A DNA stretch of 64,000 bases from Amborella trichopoda (taxonomy: Eukaryota; Streptophyta; Magnoliopsida; Amborellales; Amborellaceae), in assembly GCF_000471905.2 (NCBI RefSeq), contig NW_006498102.1:1045688-1109687 (forward strand), in the 5' to 3' direction. Every line of letters starts with the position of its first letter. The first letter of the stretch is position 1. The notes below the pieces were generated by a model. The model worked only from the letters and a program-made list of their open reading frames with translations, had not been told where the DNA came from and made no database searches. Shown piece by piece: positions 45,419-57,765 of this stretch. The position numbers were made by a program, and so were the translations under genes.

Positions 45419-47129
45419 AACCAGGGTAGGTTGAGCAAGTGTGGATTGCCTAGATTATGCATCCAGGAGGGGATAGACTGGCTTGATTATGCAGCCGGAG
45501 TAGGTGGAGGCTGGTCAGATGGGTCGATTGGAATGGGTGGAGGCTGTACTGCCGAGGCAGGTGGTGATAAAATCGAGGCTAGTGTGGCTTGAGAGGGTTG
45601 AGGGTTTATGAGGAAAGTCAAGGATGGATTTGGGTATGGAACTAATGACGGTTCGGGGTAGGAGGGGTGGTGGATTGAATGGAGTATATGGGTATGGAAT
45701 TAGTGGCAGACCTGGGTATCTCAAGAGTTTTGGTTGCTTTAGCTTTTGTACGAGTGGCAGGAGCTTCTTCCCATATCTCAAATCGTCTGACTTGACTATT
45801 CCCCCAGTGACTTGCACCATATGGCATGCTTCATAAGAAGAGTAACTCTGCCCTTTCGTATCTCGTCATTGTTACTCTGGGTCAGGCTCAGAGGGCCATC
45901 GAGGCTTTATGAGTCTCGGGTTCCAATATCGCTTGATTAGCTCTTTAAAGGTGGGACGGGGTTTCTTCTTGGATTTGGAGGCTAGCGCATCAGCAACCGT
46001 TAAGAATCTGGTCGCTTGTGCTATCGTCTTTTTCACCTACTTGCGATGCCCCTTGCTAGCGTTACTGGTCTTAAGTTCCTCATCAAGGGCCTCAAAGTAT
46101 GGGCATTCAAGAGTAATTTTTAAGAGAGATGGGATGAGAGAGGAAGGGTTTAAATAATCGGGGATAGAAGAGGGGAGAGAGCTTTTGGGGTCGCTACTCA
46201 AGTTGGACCGAGCCAAGTAGCTTTTGGGGTCATCACCTGTATTGGACTCAATGAGGTTTTTAACGTCTTCACTCTCATTGAACGAGATCAGGGTTCTGTT
46301 TACATCATAACCCTTATCGGGCGTGGGCAGGGGATCTTTACGATTGAGGTGCTTTTTAAGTCCTCACCCGTATCAGATGAGTGGGTGGAGACATGGGTAG
46401 ATGTTCCCTTTGGGATGATTTCTTGACCGGTTTGTAAGTCCAGATCGTAGCCATCATCAGACAATGTGATTAGTTCGGGGAGGAAAACCTGTAAAGTTGG
46501 CAAAGGTGGATCAGGTGGGAGGAACACAGCTTCAATAGGGGTTTGTGGTATCCTTCTCCTTCAGTGAGCGACTTGCTTGGTCTGCCTATCTTTTCCTTTC
46601 TAATTGACAGAAATAGGCTGGCGAGGCGTGCAGGGTCTAGGCGTCATGTTTGCTTGACGAATTGCCTTCCTCTTCATGGACTTCATTGTACTTCGCCCCT
46701 CGTAAGTTTGCCATTGCGGTGAAGTAGAGGGCTCATCCGAGTCAGGACTCTCAAGGGGTGCACTTTCGCACGAGGTTCATTCTTGAGTGACTTCCTGTAT
46801 CACCGAGCCAGGTTCTTGAGCATGCGTTTCGTGACTCAAGATTGAGACGTCCATGGCAATTCGCCCTCTTCTTATCTTCTCTTTAATCAGGCTCGAAAGC
46901 TAATACACTGAGATATGTCGTGGCCCACTATCTGATGGTATGGGCACGAAAGATCCTTGTCCCTTGAACTATGTGCCTGGGTTGCTGCAATGGATGAGGA
47001 GAGATCACTCCTTGGACCATCATGGAGAATATGGCGGGGAGAAGGTCGAGTGGCAACTCATTGGAATGCAACCCTTCAACTTGCTCTTCTTCCTAAACTA
47101 CGACCATGTGAGAGGCTTCAGCCGTCCCA
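45419..47129 (-). other. Linker between gag and protease
   Basis: Only short open frames occur, proline- and serine-rich on the minus strand (for example 45515-45820 and 46300-46527). This fits the low-complexity linker between the gag finger and protease in Tat elements. No other domain was recognised. Confidence 0.5.
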
Positions 47130-48769
47130 AACACCTTCTTGAATCTATCTGACTGTATTTAACCTTTCTGAATTAGTGCCTCAATGTGGTCCTTGAGAGT
47201 GAAGCAATCCTGGAATGGATGCCCCAACATCTGGTGATATGCACAATATCTCTTGTTATTTACCAGCCCGGATTTGTCTAGCCTTTTTGCCTCGAGAAGG
47301 GCAAGCATTCCTTATTCCAATAACATTTGGAGGAGTGTTGGAACCCACTCCTTGTCGAAGCTATGGACTTTGTTCCTCTTTTCTTCTCAATAGTCCCTTT
47401 GATAGAGGCCTTGAGGTGGTGGCACCTTGTTATAGGGTTGTGACTGTTGCTGCCCTTATTGAGGGGTCTCTTGATTTTTCAAAGGCAATAAGCCACTAGA
47501 AGTATCCAAGGTCTAAAGAAGGGTTTGGTCAACATCCTGTTTGGTCACGGAGACAGTGACTGATGCACTACTCGCACCCCTTTGTTGGTTGCTCCGAGGG
47601 CTAGTGCGATTATTGTTAGTTCATCGCCTGGCTCCCCCATATAAGGTTCGCAACGAGGCTCCTTCGTGGTGCTTAAAAAAGCTTTCTATAAGAACTGCCT
47701 TGGAAATCAGATCCGAAATAGTAGAGGGGTTCGAGGCTTCAACATGCAGCGAGATCTCAGGTCGCATATTGCGGACACAAGTCTATATTGCGTCGATCTC
47801 TGACATAGGGTTGCCTTGGTATGTGACCAAGTCTTTCCACCTGGCAATGAATTGATCAACGGGCTCGTCTGGACCTTGGGTCATGATAAGCAGTTATATG
47901 ATCTGTACTTCCCTCTCAACCTTGTAGAAACGCTTATAGAACAAATGGTCCATTTCCTCTCAGGTTTGAATAAAGTTTGGAGGGAGACGAGCATATCATC
48001 TGAATGTCGGTCCATCTAGGGTCTCCACGCATTGATGGAGAAGGAGTTTATCGTCTAAGGCCATTTCTTGGCATGCTGATATAAGTACGCAATATGCTGG
48101 TGGGGTGAGCCCGTACCATTGAAGACTAGGAGTCTCCCTTTCTGGTAGTTTGTCAAGAACGACAATAAGTCGATGAATGCAAGGTAGGGCTTTTGATAAA
48201 GAGTTGTCTCCTGCACCCCAGGGATCCATTTGTTTCGTAGGCTGTGGTTGACCATGGCATCAATGCCAGCCTCTGTAACTTCGTGAGGGAGGGCTTGAGA
48301 TGGCATTAGGGGATAACCATACGTCGACGGTGGAGGAGGTTACCTAGGGAGCTCATCTGTGGAGTGGGACAGCTGTGGCGAATTGGCCCCATGGTGGGAT
48401 AAGTTAGTTGGAGGCCTGACGTTTTCCACCTGATTAAGCCTCTCCACCATTCGATTGATGACCTCTTCAAGTTGGGCTACGTGATCTTGAGGCTCATCAT
48501 TGGTTTGATTAATAACCATGACCTCAACCCTCTCCTCGAGGAAGGATGTCTCAGGCATAGCAGGGGCTCTGTGCTGCTAGGAGACTTCGTCCGAGAGGCC
48601 AGTCAGAAGGGGTTGGGCGTGCCCCGACTGAGCTTGGGCTTTGTTGGTAGACCTGTCATCATCAGTTCGTGACGGTCTTAGGACCGTGGATTCTGACGGC
48701 TGGGGTCATCTCCCACAACTTCAATAACCATGCATTGCTACCCCTTCTCGTTTTGGATTTCGTTGCCAT
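47130..48769 (-). pseudogene. gag of the Ogre-like element, frameshifted
   Basis: A plausible start is the ATG at 48769-48767 (MATKSKTRRG), but upstream frames could extend it. Across frames the minus strand encodes VAQLEEVINRMVERLNQVEN, a coiled segment (near 48490), then GRLLVFNGTGSPHQHIAYLY (48160-48090) and ETLDGPTFRWYARLPP (48030-47985). WEEMDHLFYKRFYK-like text and RWKDLVTYQGNPMSE follow, the retrotransposon gag core. A CAYHQMLGHPFQDC finger lies at 47204-47245, followed by LKDHIEALIQKG, the Tat-type Cys/His finger. Gag packages the RNA. At least four frame breaks are seen. Confidence 0.75.
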
Positions 48770-50165
48770 CTGCAACAGGTAGAAGGGATTCTCTTTAAGG
48801 GGGTCAATAGGTTCAAGCACTGCCGGTGCCTCGGGCTTCTCCCTTTGAATGAGCCGCACACCCTTCTTGTGCTTGATTCTCAAATTCCAGTATACCTTCT
48901 CCCAAAACTAGAACTGAGAGCAGGATTGCAGACAGTTGACTCTTCTTAAGGAGGCCAAGGCCACCTCCATCATTCGAGGCAGGGAATGAATACCTGAGAG
49001 GGCCGATTCTACAGCTTCCTTGAGCAGCCCTGGTTTGATTGTGAGGGATGGGAGAGATTGAACTTCCTTTACCATTGGAGCTCTACCCCGAGCTCGTTTT
49101 TGAGAGCCAATGGTCATATGTGAATGTTGAGGGGACTAAAGAAGAGTACTCGGTAGAAACATCTTCGAATACCACATGGCCAATGGTCTTGACGGAATAG
49201 ACGGGGTGAACAAGGGATCTGGCACGCACCAGTGGCCTTTACCCTTGGCGCTTGAGGCTATCCGAGGGTTGCATGCGTGTGCACGACTTACAGAGGGCTT
49301 CCGGGTGACTTGGGAGTTAGCCCCTGCTTGATCAAGAGGCTCGGCTTTAAGAATGTCGATCCCACAAGCCGTTGTACATGATGAAGCAGTCTTGTGACCA
49401 CCCCTCATGGGATATGCAGATATGTCCGAGTGAGGTCGACGTGGAGGTCTGGCTTTGGTACCACCCAAAGCTGAGTGATAGAGATGCAACATGCTTTGTG
49501 AGGCAACCTTTGGGTCGCTACGTGTGTGGGGCTAGGTCTTAAGAGAGCCAGCTTTTGATGGTGGATAGGGGGAGTCTTGGGGCTGCTTCGAGATGTGGAC
49601 CTGGCGACTGTGCCGCTAGTCTTTGCAAGTGGGTGAGAGGGAGTGGCTTTGAAGCCTCCCATTTGTGTCGAACCATTAGAAGTGGTGGCTCAGAATGACT
49701 GAGAGTGGGGGGTGGCCGCATGATAACCCACATAGGCAATGACAGGCATTCTACCAATTGCAGAAGATAGATAGGTGGCCTTTCGGCTGCCCCGAGCAGT
49801 GGTACCGGCAAGTAACTTGTCGAGAACTAAGTGAATGTTAGAAGAGGTGGTTGTAGTACCACCGATGCAAGTGACACCAACGGGTGAGATGTTGATGCCG
49901 GTAGATGCAGAATAAGGGACTTGAGAGTCCCTTCTTACCCCAAGCTGGGTGAGAACCCGAAAGCACGAGACTTGGTTGACACTCAAAAGAAACGTAGGGA
50001 GCGAGGTTCGTGGAACCCCGCCCCAAGGGACAAACTCACGAGTGTAGGGAGGACGAAATCCTCAACTCGAACGTAGGGACTAAATAATCCCGAAGACATG
50101 TGTGAGTGTGTGTGAAGAGCAAAATTCTTGGATAGCAGACTAAACTAGCAATGGGGTAGCGATGT
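48770..50165 (-). other. 5' leader of the Ogre-like element
   Basis: About 1.4 kb between primer site and gag has several unrelated minus frames of 60-118 codons (for example 49136-49492 and 49690-49986). These are typical of the long Tat leader. Parts resemble the leader at 60174-60980, such as ggcaatg(a/g)cag followed by a gccttt(t/c) block. A short protein-coding role cannot be excluded. Confidence 0.5.
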
Positions 50166-50183
50166 CCCCAATGGAGTCACCAA
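50166..50183 (-). promoter_or_regulatory. Primer binding site, tRNA-Arg-like
   Basis: The minus strand reads TTGGTGACTCCATTGGGG two bases from the LTR end. TGG(C/T)GACTCC(A/G)(C/T)TGGGG is the primer site typical of Ogre/Tat elements, complementary to a tRNA-Arg 3' end. It identifies the right LTR as the 5' LTR. Confidence 0.75.
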
Positions 50184-50679
50184 GCTGGTTGGGCCACAAT
50201 CTCGTTGAGTCGGATGATCACACGGGGATCCAGATGTGTGGGTCCGGCTCGAGATTGCTCTCTCGAGAACTATGGTGTGTGAAATGCACATGCAGACAGG
50301 TACCAACTAATGAGAGAGGATTATGGGGTGTGAGGTGGGATATAACTGGTGATGGGTTCGTGACACACTCAAGCGTTTTGTGGGCACCCTCTTAGATCAC
50401 GATAGAAAGCCCCCGAGCATGAGGCTGGTTCGGCTCTAGCCCCCTTGCTCGCATTCTATGGCTCATGAACACACACATACATAAAGTTGCCAGACAATTG
50501 GGTCAAAAGACCTTGATTTGCCATTAGAGAGATATATATGTAAAATGATGGGGTGAAAAAAAAGATTGTTTGTCAATTTGACAGCCTTTCAACGTCGTCT
50601 TGTCAAACGGTCTCATATGAGTAAATAAATAAATAAATAACATGAAGTGGGTGAAATGATAGTAGAAGATATGGTGTGG

Positions 50680-52950
50680 AGGTTGAAGCAGTATAGGGTA
50701 GGGACAAAAAGAAGGGTTTATAAGAGATGGGAGAAAATGGTTTTGAGAGAGGAGGGAAGGGGAAAAGAGAATGAGGTAGAAAGAGGAAAGAAGGAGGAGA
50801 TAGAGAACGAGAAAGAGAGAACGAGAGAAACCGAGAGAAAGAGAGAGAGCGAGAGAATGAGGGAGAGCAAGAGAGAGATCAAGAGGAGGAGAGAGAGAGG
50901 GAAAGAGAGCAAGGAAGCGGTAAAGCAAGAGAAAATGAGAGACAGGATGAGAGAGAGAGGCCAAGAGAAGAAAAGAGAGAGGAAGAGAGGGCTAAGAGAA
51001 GAAGAGAGAGAGGAAGAGGGAGAGCGAGAAAAACTGAGTGAGAGAGTGAAAGAAATCGAGGGAGAGAGAGGGAAGGAGAGAAAGAGAGAGCGCAAGAGAG
51101 AGATCGAGAGAGAAAGAGACCAAGAGAGAGATTGGGAGGAGGAGAGAGAGATCAAAAGAAAGAGAGAGATTGAGAGGAGAGAGAGAGAGCAGAAGAAAGA
51201 GAGAGAGAGCGAGAGAGGGAAAAAGAGCACGAGAGATCGAGAGGAGAGAGAAGCTGAGAGAAAGAGGGGTGGGCCGACGGCTCAACTGCTGGCTCGATAG
51301 AGGCAAAGACAGAAAGCAAGGGAGGAAGCGAGGTAGAGGGGTGGGTCAGTGACTTAGCTGTTGATTCGGTAGAGAGAGTGAGTGAAAGCGAGGGAATAAG
51401 AGACGGAGAGGGGTGGGCTGATGGCTATTAGAGAGAGAGAAAGAAAGAACGGTGTAAGTGAGGAGCCGATGGCTCAAAAGGGAGAGAGAGGGAGAGAAGA
51501 AAAAGGGAGTGAAGCTGCGGAGTCGATGACTCGAACGAGAGAGAGAGAGAAGAAAAAAAGTGGGTAAAGGTGATAAGTCGGACGGCTCGAATGAAAGAGA
51601 GAGAGAGAGGAAAGAGAGAGAGGGAGATAGAGGGGAAGGAGAGAGAGAAGGGGAGGGAAAAAGAGATAGAGAGAAGAGAAGGTGGGCCGACGGCTAGTTA
51701 GTCACGAGGGAGAGAGAAGAAAGAGAGAGAAAGAGAAAGAGGAAGAAAAACCAAGAGAAAGAGGGGAGAAAAGAGAGAGGAGAGAGATAGAGGAAAGAGA
51801 GAAAATAGAAGGAAGAAGAGAAAGAGAGAAGAGAAAGCGAGCTGGCGGCTTAGCCACCGACATAGTTAGTCATGAGAAGAGAGAGAACAAAAAAGAAGAA
51901 AAGAGAGAGAGATATATATATATATAAAGAGATTAGAGAAGAGAGAGAGGAGAGAGAGAAAGGAGAGAAGAGAAGGAGGGTCGACGACCGGTTAGTCGTG
52001 AGAGAGGGAGAGAGAAGAAAGAAGAAAGAAGAAAGAGAAAGAGGAAGAAGCAGAAAGAAAGATGAGAGAAAAGAGAGAGGAGAGAGAGGGGAGGAGAGGA
52101 GAGAGAGAAATGAAAGAGAGAGAAGAAAATACGAGCAGATGGCTTAGCCATCGGCCCGGTTAGTCGTGAGAGTGAGAGAGAAGAGAGAGAAAAAAGATAG
52201 AGAAAGAGAAAGAGGAAGAAAGAGAGACAAAAGAGGAGAGATAAGAGAGAGAGGAGAGAAAAATAAGAGAAGAGATGGGGGCCGACAGCTTAGCCGTCAG
52301 CTCGGTTAGTCGTGAGAGGGGAAAGAGAAGGGAGAAATAAGAAAGAGAGAAAGAGGAAGAAAGAGAGAAAGATGGGAGAAAAGAGAGAAAGGAGAGAAGG
52401 GAAGGAGAGAGAGAGAAAGGGGAAGGGGAGAGAGAGAAGAGAAGGCAAGTCGGTAGCTTAACCGCCGGCCTGGTTAGCTGTGAGAGAGAGAGGGAGAAGA
52501 GAGAGAAGAAAGAGAGAGAAAGAGAAAGATGAAGAATAAGGGGAGAGAAGAGAGAGGAGAAAGAGAGAGAAAGGAGAGAGGAGAGAGAGAAAGTGAAGGG
52601 GAGAGAAAGAGAGGGAGAGAGAAAAGAAAGAGAGAAGAGAAAAGGTGGGTCGACGGCTTAGCGGCCGGCTCGGTTAACCGTGAGAGAGAGAGAAGAAAGA
52701 AAGAAGAAAGAGGGTAGAAAATAAAGGGAAGAGAGAGAAGGAGAGAGAAGAGAGAGAAGAGAAAGCAGGCATACAGCTCCAGCTTGATTAACCGTGAGAA
52801 AGAGAAGAAAGAGAGAAGAAAATAAAGAGAGGAGAGAGAGAAAGGAGAGAGATGAGAGAGAGAAGAGAAGGTGTCGCTAGCTCGATTAACTGTGAGAGAG
52901 AGAGAAGAAAATGAGAGAAAGAGAAGAAGGGAGGAGAGAGAAAGAGCAAG
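50680..52950. repeat. Purine-rich array with palindromic spacers in the right LTR
   Basis: Same organisation as 31720-33940. Spacers occur near 51270, 51681, 51839, 51977, 52130, 52276, 52445, 52645 and 52765. The copy at 52138-52152 is a perfect palindrome gatggct-t-agccatc. Others keep the central GGCTTAGCC while the flanks vary. A (TA)n run lies at 51911-51922. Confidence 0.85.
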
Positions 52951-53213
52951 GGGTTACCTATTGGGGTCCTTGGACCGGAACGGTGGCTAGGTTGGAAGTG
53001 AAGAGTTTCAAATGGGAATTGAGGGATTCCAAGTGAGAAGTGAGAAGTTCTAGGGGTAGTGGTTTATGGAAAAAAATTTCTCTCTCCTCTTTTTGGATGA
53101 AAGGGATAGAGAAAAATATTGCAAACTAAGGGAAACTCAATTGATTTTTGAGCCTATGGATCAAGTCTCATTAATCTTTCATCCCCCTCCTTTGAACTTA
53201 GGGTTACAAATGA

Positions 53214-53220
53214 TTATATA
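53214..53220 (-). promoter_or_regulatory. TATA box of the 5' Ogre LTR
   Basis: The minus strand reads tatataa directly after tgtttcaagggggtgc, the same core as in the Tat LTR at 14578-14607. As the 5' LTR copy, this would drive the genomic RNA. Confidence 0.6.
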
Positions 53221-54929
53221 GCACCCCCTTGAAACAACGGTGGATGCTCAAAACTAACCTAAATTGTTAAAAAATACATTTTCTACAAATTAAATTTGAA
53301 TTCCTTTTTTGGGGCAAAATGACCATTTTGCCCCTACCCACAATCACAAAAATGGCAAGCTGATCCATGAAAAGGGACCATAGGCTACGGTCATCATCTG
53401 GGGCCCATTCTGGGCCTTTCCGGCAACCTTTCCACAAAAGGAATACTGCAAAAGTGATGGTCACAGCAAGATGATCGTTTTGACATATCATTTGATACTC
53501 GAATTGAAGTGTTGAGCTCTTGGTAAAATCTATCAAAAGATGGAGAAATTGCGATCTTAGATCTCGGATCTTGTCCATTCCTTGGCGTTTTAGTTCGATC
53601 TTTCCATCGTGAAATGACAGGGAAGTTGTCACGATCGTTTGATGACAAGAATGGTTCGATTTGGTGACCGGACCTCCACTTTCCGAATTAGGGAAGTTGC
53701 TGGAATATGGATTCCGGTCGCCAAAAAATACCCTTTCTTACAACTTAAGAATGCAGCCTCTTGGTTCACTTATCACATATGATATTTACTTTTGATCGAA
53801 GCCCTCGACGTCACTGTCTTAATAGACCCATTTTCAAGTAGATCAAACGTCGAGGCTCCGTGATATGACAGTTTGATTGAAGGGATCTCCTCTTTGCAAA
53901 AATTTGCAACACATGAGTTTTCTTAAGTGACTTCTCCATAAGATTTCTTCCATCTCGGGTGGCAACATGGGTCGTGCCATATATGAAAACGTGCGCGCCA
54001 ACGAGAAGAAGATCCTCCTGAAATTTAAGCATGATTTGACTTAAGATGAAAGAGTTATGGTATTTCAAAGGTGATCCCGAAATCATATTACATAGTTTTC
54101 ATAAATGGAAACTGGTACACCGAGGGTGCACCAGAATAATGTGTAACTAACCCTTTTTGGGTAAGTTGGCCACAAAATAATCCAAAATTGTCAGAATTAG
54201 CTGAAATTTGATATGTGGGGGTTTTCGAACCTTCTAAATCCAATTGTAGTGGTCTGGTGTTCATCTGAAGCTCCTGTTATATTGCTGTATTTATCAGGTG
54301 CATTTTCAGCATGTTAGAGGCCGAATCTGAAAACGGGTTTTGCCTCTGAGCCACCTTATCATCGTCGGATCGCTACGAAACTTAGCGGGTGTTCTTAGGA
54401 GTCAAGTGCTACCTAAACATGATTTTTGGGACCCATCTATCGACTTTCAAAAGTTCGCTCAAGATCAGGGTTTATTTCATCAGTGCTTCCGTGGTCCGCG
54501 GGCATTTTGATACCCGCGTGCGTAATCCATGATTGGCTTCCTCCTTATTCGCATTGGGGATACAAGTGTAAAAAAAGATGCTAAAACACAAACCTATTTT
54601 GATTGCTTCCTGTGTTGCACAGTAAGTCCAGTTGCCATGGTTGTAGTCCATGGCGACTCAGATACTGAGTATATTGCATCATCTAGACCACTTAATTTTA
54701 CTAGTTCTACAAGACCTCTTGACTCAGTTCTCTAGGCCTACCCTACTTCAGGCCAATCAAGGTCAAGTTCCAATGAGTCCATAATCCCACACCCAGGGCT
54801 GAACCTAGCTAGCCTACTTATCATTTAGTTGAGCCTTGTAGTCCAGCAAATTTGCATGGCTTGAGCCACCCAAAATAGTTAGGGCATTCGCCTCGAGGCT
54901 AAAGAATCAATGTTGAAATCCCCTTCATC

Positions 54930-55235
54930 CTTTAAGCCTAGGGGAGATGCTGCCCAATCAGGGGCACATCACCCACAAATGTCTCAATCTAGGGGAAAGG
55001 CTTGCTCATCCTCCAAGACTAGGGGAGATTCACCCCAACTAGGATCGCATCACCCACAAATGTCCAGCTCGCTCCAGGGGAGATGGTACCCAACTAGGGC
55101 TGCATCACTCATAAATCTCTCAGTCTAGGGGAAATGCTGCCGAATCGGTGGTTCATCCCACACCATCATCCAAGGTTAAGGGAAATGCTGCCCAATTAGG
55201 GTCGCACTTCCCATAAATGTCTAATTCTAGGAAAG
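54930..55235 (+). repeat. Degenerate tandem repeat in gag N-terminal region
   Basis: Five units, 55-80 bp apart (about 54934, 55016, 55072, 55125 and 55185), share (c)taggggagatgctgcccaa and a catcacccacaaatgtct-like end. In one frame they encode a repeated GD-x-AQ-x-G-x-HHPQMS peptide. Confidence 0.75.
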
Positions 55236-56633
55236 ATGCTATCGAAAATTTACACCATCGACAACACCCCGGTCCCCCTAACTGGCTCGACTTACGTTGT
55301 CAACTAGATCTAAGCCGTCCCACTCAAGGCGAGAATCTAACCCAACCAGGTCAAGGTCTTTCAAGGACCCATTCTAGGGGCTCTAGAAGTCAAAATTGGG
55401 GTCGTCATGGCTCATCCAATGGGGACAAGCACCTCGAGTTCCCTAGGTTTGATCTAGGTCTCCCTGAGTTCTATGATTCCTTTGCAACTGAAGACATAAA
55501 AAACCGTCCTTAGGTCAAGGTTTGCTTCATGCATGCTAGCCTTGTTGAGCCACGTGCCCCACCTAGGGCCTCAAGTCACCGTTCTGATCAGAGTCAGGGA
55601 GCTTCTCTTGCCCCTGACCAGGAAAGTTATGTAAGTTCAACCCCGTCGATAAGTCGGCATTGCCAAACTTGCCATCCTATGCCTCTTGTAGAATTGGCTC
55701 GGCCATGGGACCATCAGTCCAAACCTAACCTTCTCAAGTCATGTATTGTCAACCACCGGTGCAGCTTCTTCAGGTTGCCTCGATCCCATACCATTACTCC
55801 AAGGTGGCTTATTCAACCCTTATACCAACTCAAGATCCTCCAAGTCAGGCGTACCAATTGGCTCCATATCCTCCAGCCGCACCATCGGCCTCCAATCACC
55901 CTTACCCTGAATATCATGGACACCATGCCTCGGTACTTCACTTCTAGTTCCCGACCCTGACTTATCAACCCCGGCTCCTCCAATCTAAGTCACTTCTCAA
56001 ACCTATCAATACTATCCCTCGATCTAGGCAACTCCACCAGCATTGATTCCATATTAGGCTTTGATCGCCTCGGCTCAAGCACCGTCACATATGAAATTCT
56101 GTACCAGGCTCCAGCCGCTTGGCTCAGACACCTTTTCCTACGCTGGTTCCATGTCAGGCTCCAACTGCCCCGACTCAAGCCTCCTCACTTGTGTCCCCTC
56201 CTAATGCGGCTCCAACGACCTTGCAGTTCAGCCTGCTCCTAGTCCCGTGTAGCCCACATCAGCTGCATCTCTTGCACACCAAACTGTGCCATCAATTTCG
56301 GGCAACCAACAGACCCTTGAGGTTAAGACCCTCAGGGAGTAGGTTGCAATCAAGAAAAACATAGGCGAGTGATTCCCCGACTTTACCAGTCGATTACAGG
56401 AATGCACATCAAAGGTAATTGATTGTGTACTTCTTAAGACCTCTCAAATGAGCATGTGCCTGGAGAATTCTCTATCAAAGTACATGAACTCCTTCAGCCA
56501 AAGGCTACAGCCTTTCTCATTTCAACAAATGATCGACCAAGTTTCTTTCTACGAATGGTCGACGATCGCTGCTGCCAATGCAAAACCAGAGAATTCGACG
56601 GTGGTCGCACCATTACAAGCTAAACCATAGGGC

Positions 56634-56657
56634 AATAATAATAATAATAATAATAAC
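56634..56657 (+). repeat. AAT trinucleotide microsatellite
   Basis: Eight AAT units follow the gag text, encoding consecutive Asn in one frame. They are a likely site of length polymorphism. Confidence 0.9.
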
Positions 56658-57765
56658 AAGAAAAATAGCAGTAATTACAACAATAATAAAGAAATAATAT
56701 TATTGCCTAGGTAGGCCAAATTGTCATGGAACCAGTTTTGCCCCAAGCACAAAAGACTAATAATCAGCTTAGGGGCACCTGTAGGACCCAATAACTTTAA
56801 TGCAAACAATATTGGAAATAGGAGACGCTTTCTGGAAGTTAACCTTCTACCATTGCAGGAGCCTTTCTCCACTATATTAACCCAGATCCTGCATGCGAGA
56901 CTCATTGTCCTTCCTGATCCTGTCTAACCCAAGTACGAGGTTAAGGACAAGTCTAAATGGTGTGGATACCATCGAAACCAAACCCATAGCACTAAAGAGT
57001 GTTATAACTTGTAGTGCTCCATCAGGGAACTCCTAAATACGGCCGCTATCAACCACACTCCCACCGATACACCAATGGAACCATCTAACAAAAAGATGGG
57101 AATATTTGCCAATCTGCTCCCGAATAATGACAATAAAATTTGAAAATGAACCCCTTAACGAGGCTAGACCTAACTCAAACGTCATCATGATAATTGAAGA
57201 TATGCCACTTAAGGGAGACCTTGAAGTTAAAAACTATAAACATATCCAAGGGAACTCCTTGATTTCCCCTCGGGATCGCACCATCGTAAAGGATAAAGGA
57301 GTCATAGTTGATCAGAATATGTGCATAAACATGATTTCGATCAATCAAGAATGCACACCATCACAAGATCAAGAGACTGAAAATCCTGACAACTCCATAC
57401 TAGGCATCATCATTGTGACAACCCTTAAGAAGCTGACTACCTCACGAGCAGAGGGAGTCATTTAAGCCAGCATGATTTACGGTTAATACCCTAGAAGAGA
57501 GGCTTAGGAATCCTCCAAAAGCTGACCGAAATCTCATTGTGTCCACTGAAAAAATGAATGAACAAGGAACAAACACAATAGGGCCTATCACGTAGTACAA
57601 CCTGTCAGCTCAAGTCAAGTAAAATTCCTACATCCATCTCTATTATGGAACTACTAAAGAACTCACCCGTTCACCAGGCCCAACTCGAGGAAGTGCTGAC
57701 AAGGACTCATGTCCCTACCCACACTACACTCGAAGAGTAGAGTAGCATGATTAACCTCTTGATGG

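Larger units (their letters stand above)
31232..54588 (-). mobile_element. Giant Tat/Ogre-like gypsy element without pol, carrying an antisense PMD gene
   Basis: LTRs at 31232-35557 and 50186-54588 match along their length and start TGG(A/T)TGGGCC and end TAAAACA on the plus strand (TGTTTTA...CCA on the element strand). Flanking 5-mers aaaac and caaac differ at one base, as expected for an aged target duplication. From right to left: LTR, primer site, leader, gag, protease, G-patch-like tail, antisense PMD ORF, repeat-rich 3' region, LTR. No RT, RNase H or integrase motif was found on either strand between protease and 3' LTR. It is therefore non-autonomous and would need a related partner. 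Its 23.4 kb length and 4.4 kb LTRs fit the Ogre branch of Tat. Confidence 0.85.
50186..54588 (-). mobile_element. Right (5') LTR of the Ogre-like element
   Basis: A 4403-bp LTR collinear with 31232-35557. Outside the GA array the copies remain easily aligned, including ccggatcttatcc-like and gtttgattgaag blocks. They differ often enough to indicate a fairly old insertion. The length difference of 77 bp comes largely from the GA array. Confidence 0.85.
54650..57765 (+). pseudogene. Tat-type gag-pro remnant, plus strand, pol absent
   Basis: After Pro/Ser/Gln-rich N-terminal text (54910-56360, several frames) comes gag text FSQRLQPFSFQQMIDQVSFY (56500 on), a polyasparagine run from an AAT repeat, and the finger CGYHRNQTHSTKECYNL at 56961-57011. 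Around 57640-57760 the text IMELLKNSPVHQAQLEEVL and PTHTTLEE.SSMIN matches the helical segment before a Tat protease. Similarity then stops, with no active site, RT or integrase. Many stops are present. The 5' LTR and primer site are not seen; the Ogre-like insertion or deletion at 54589 probably removed them. Confidence 0.65.

Noticed and set aside
50524..52151. 217-codon plus frame and 170-codon minus frame
   Set aside because: They fall in the same kind of purine-rich array in the right LTR and are explained by composition.
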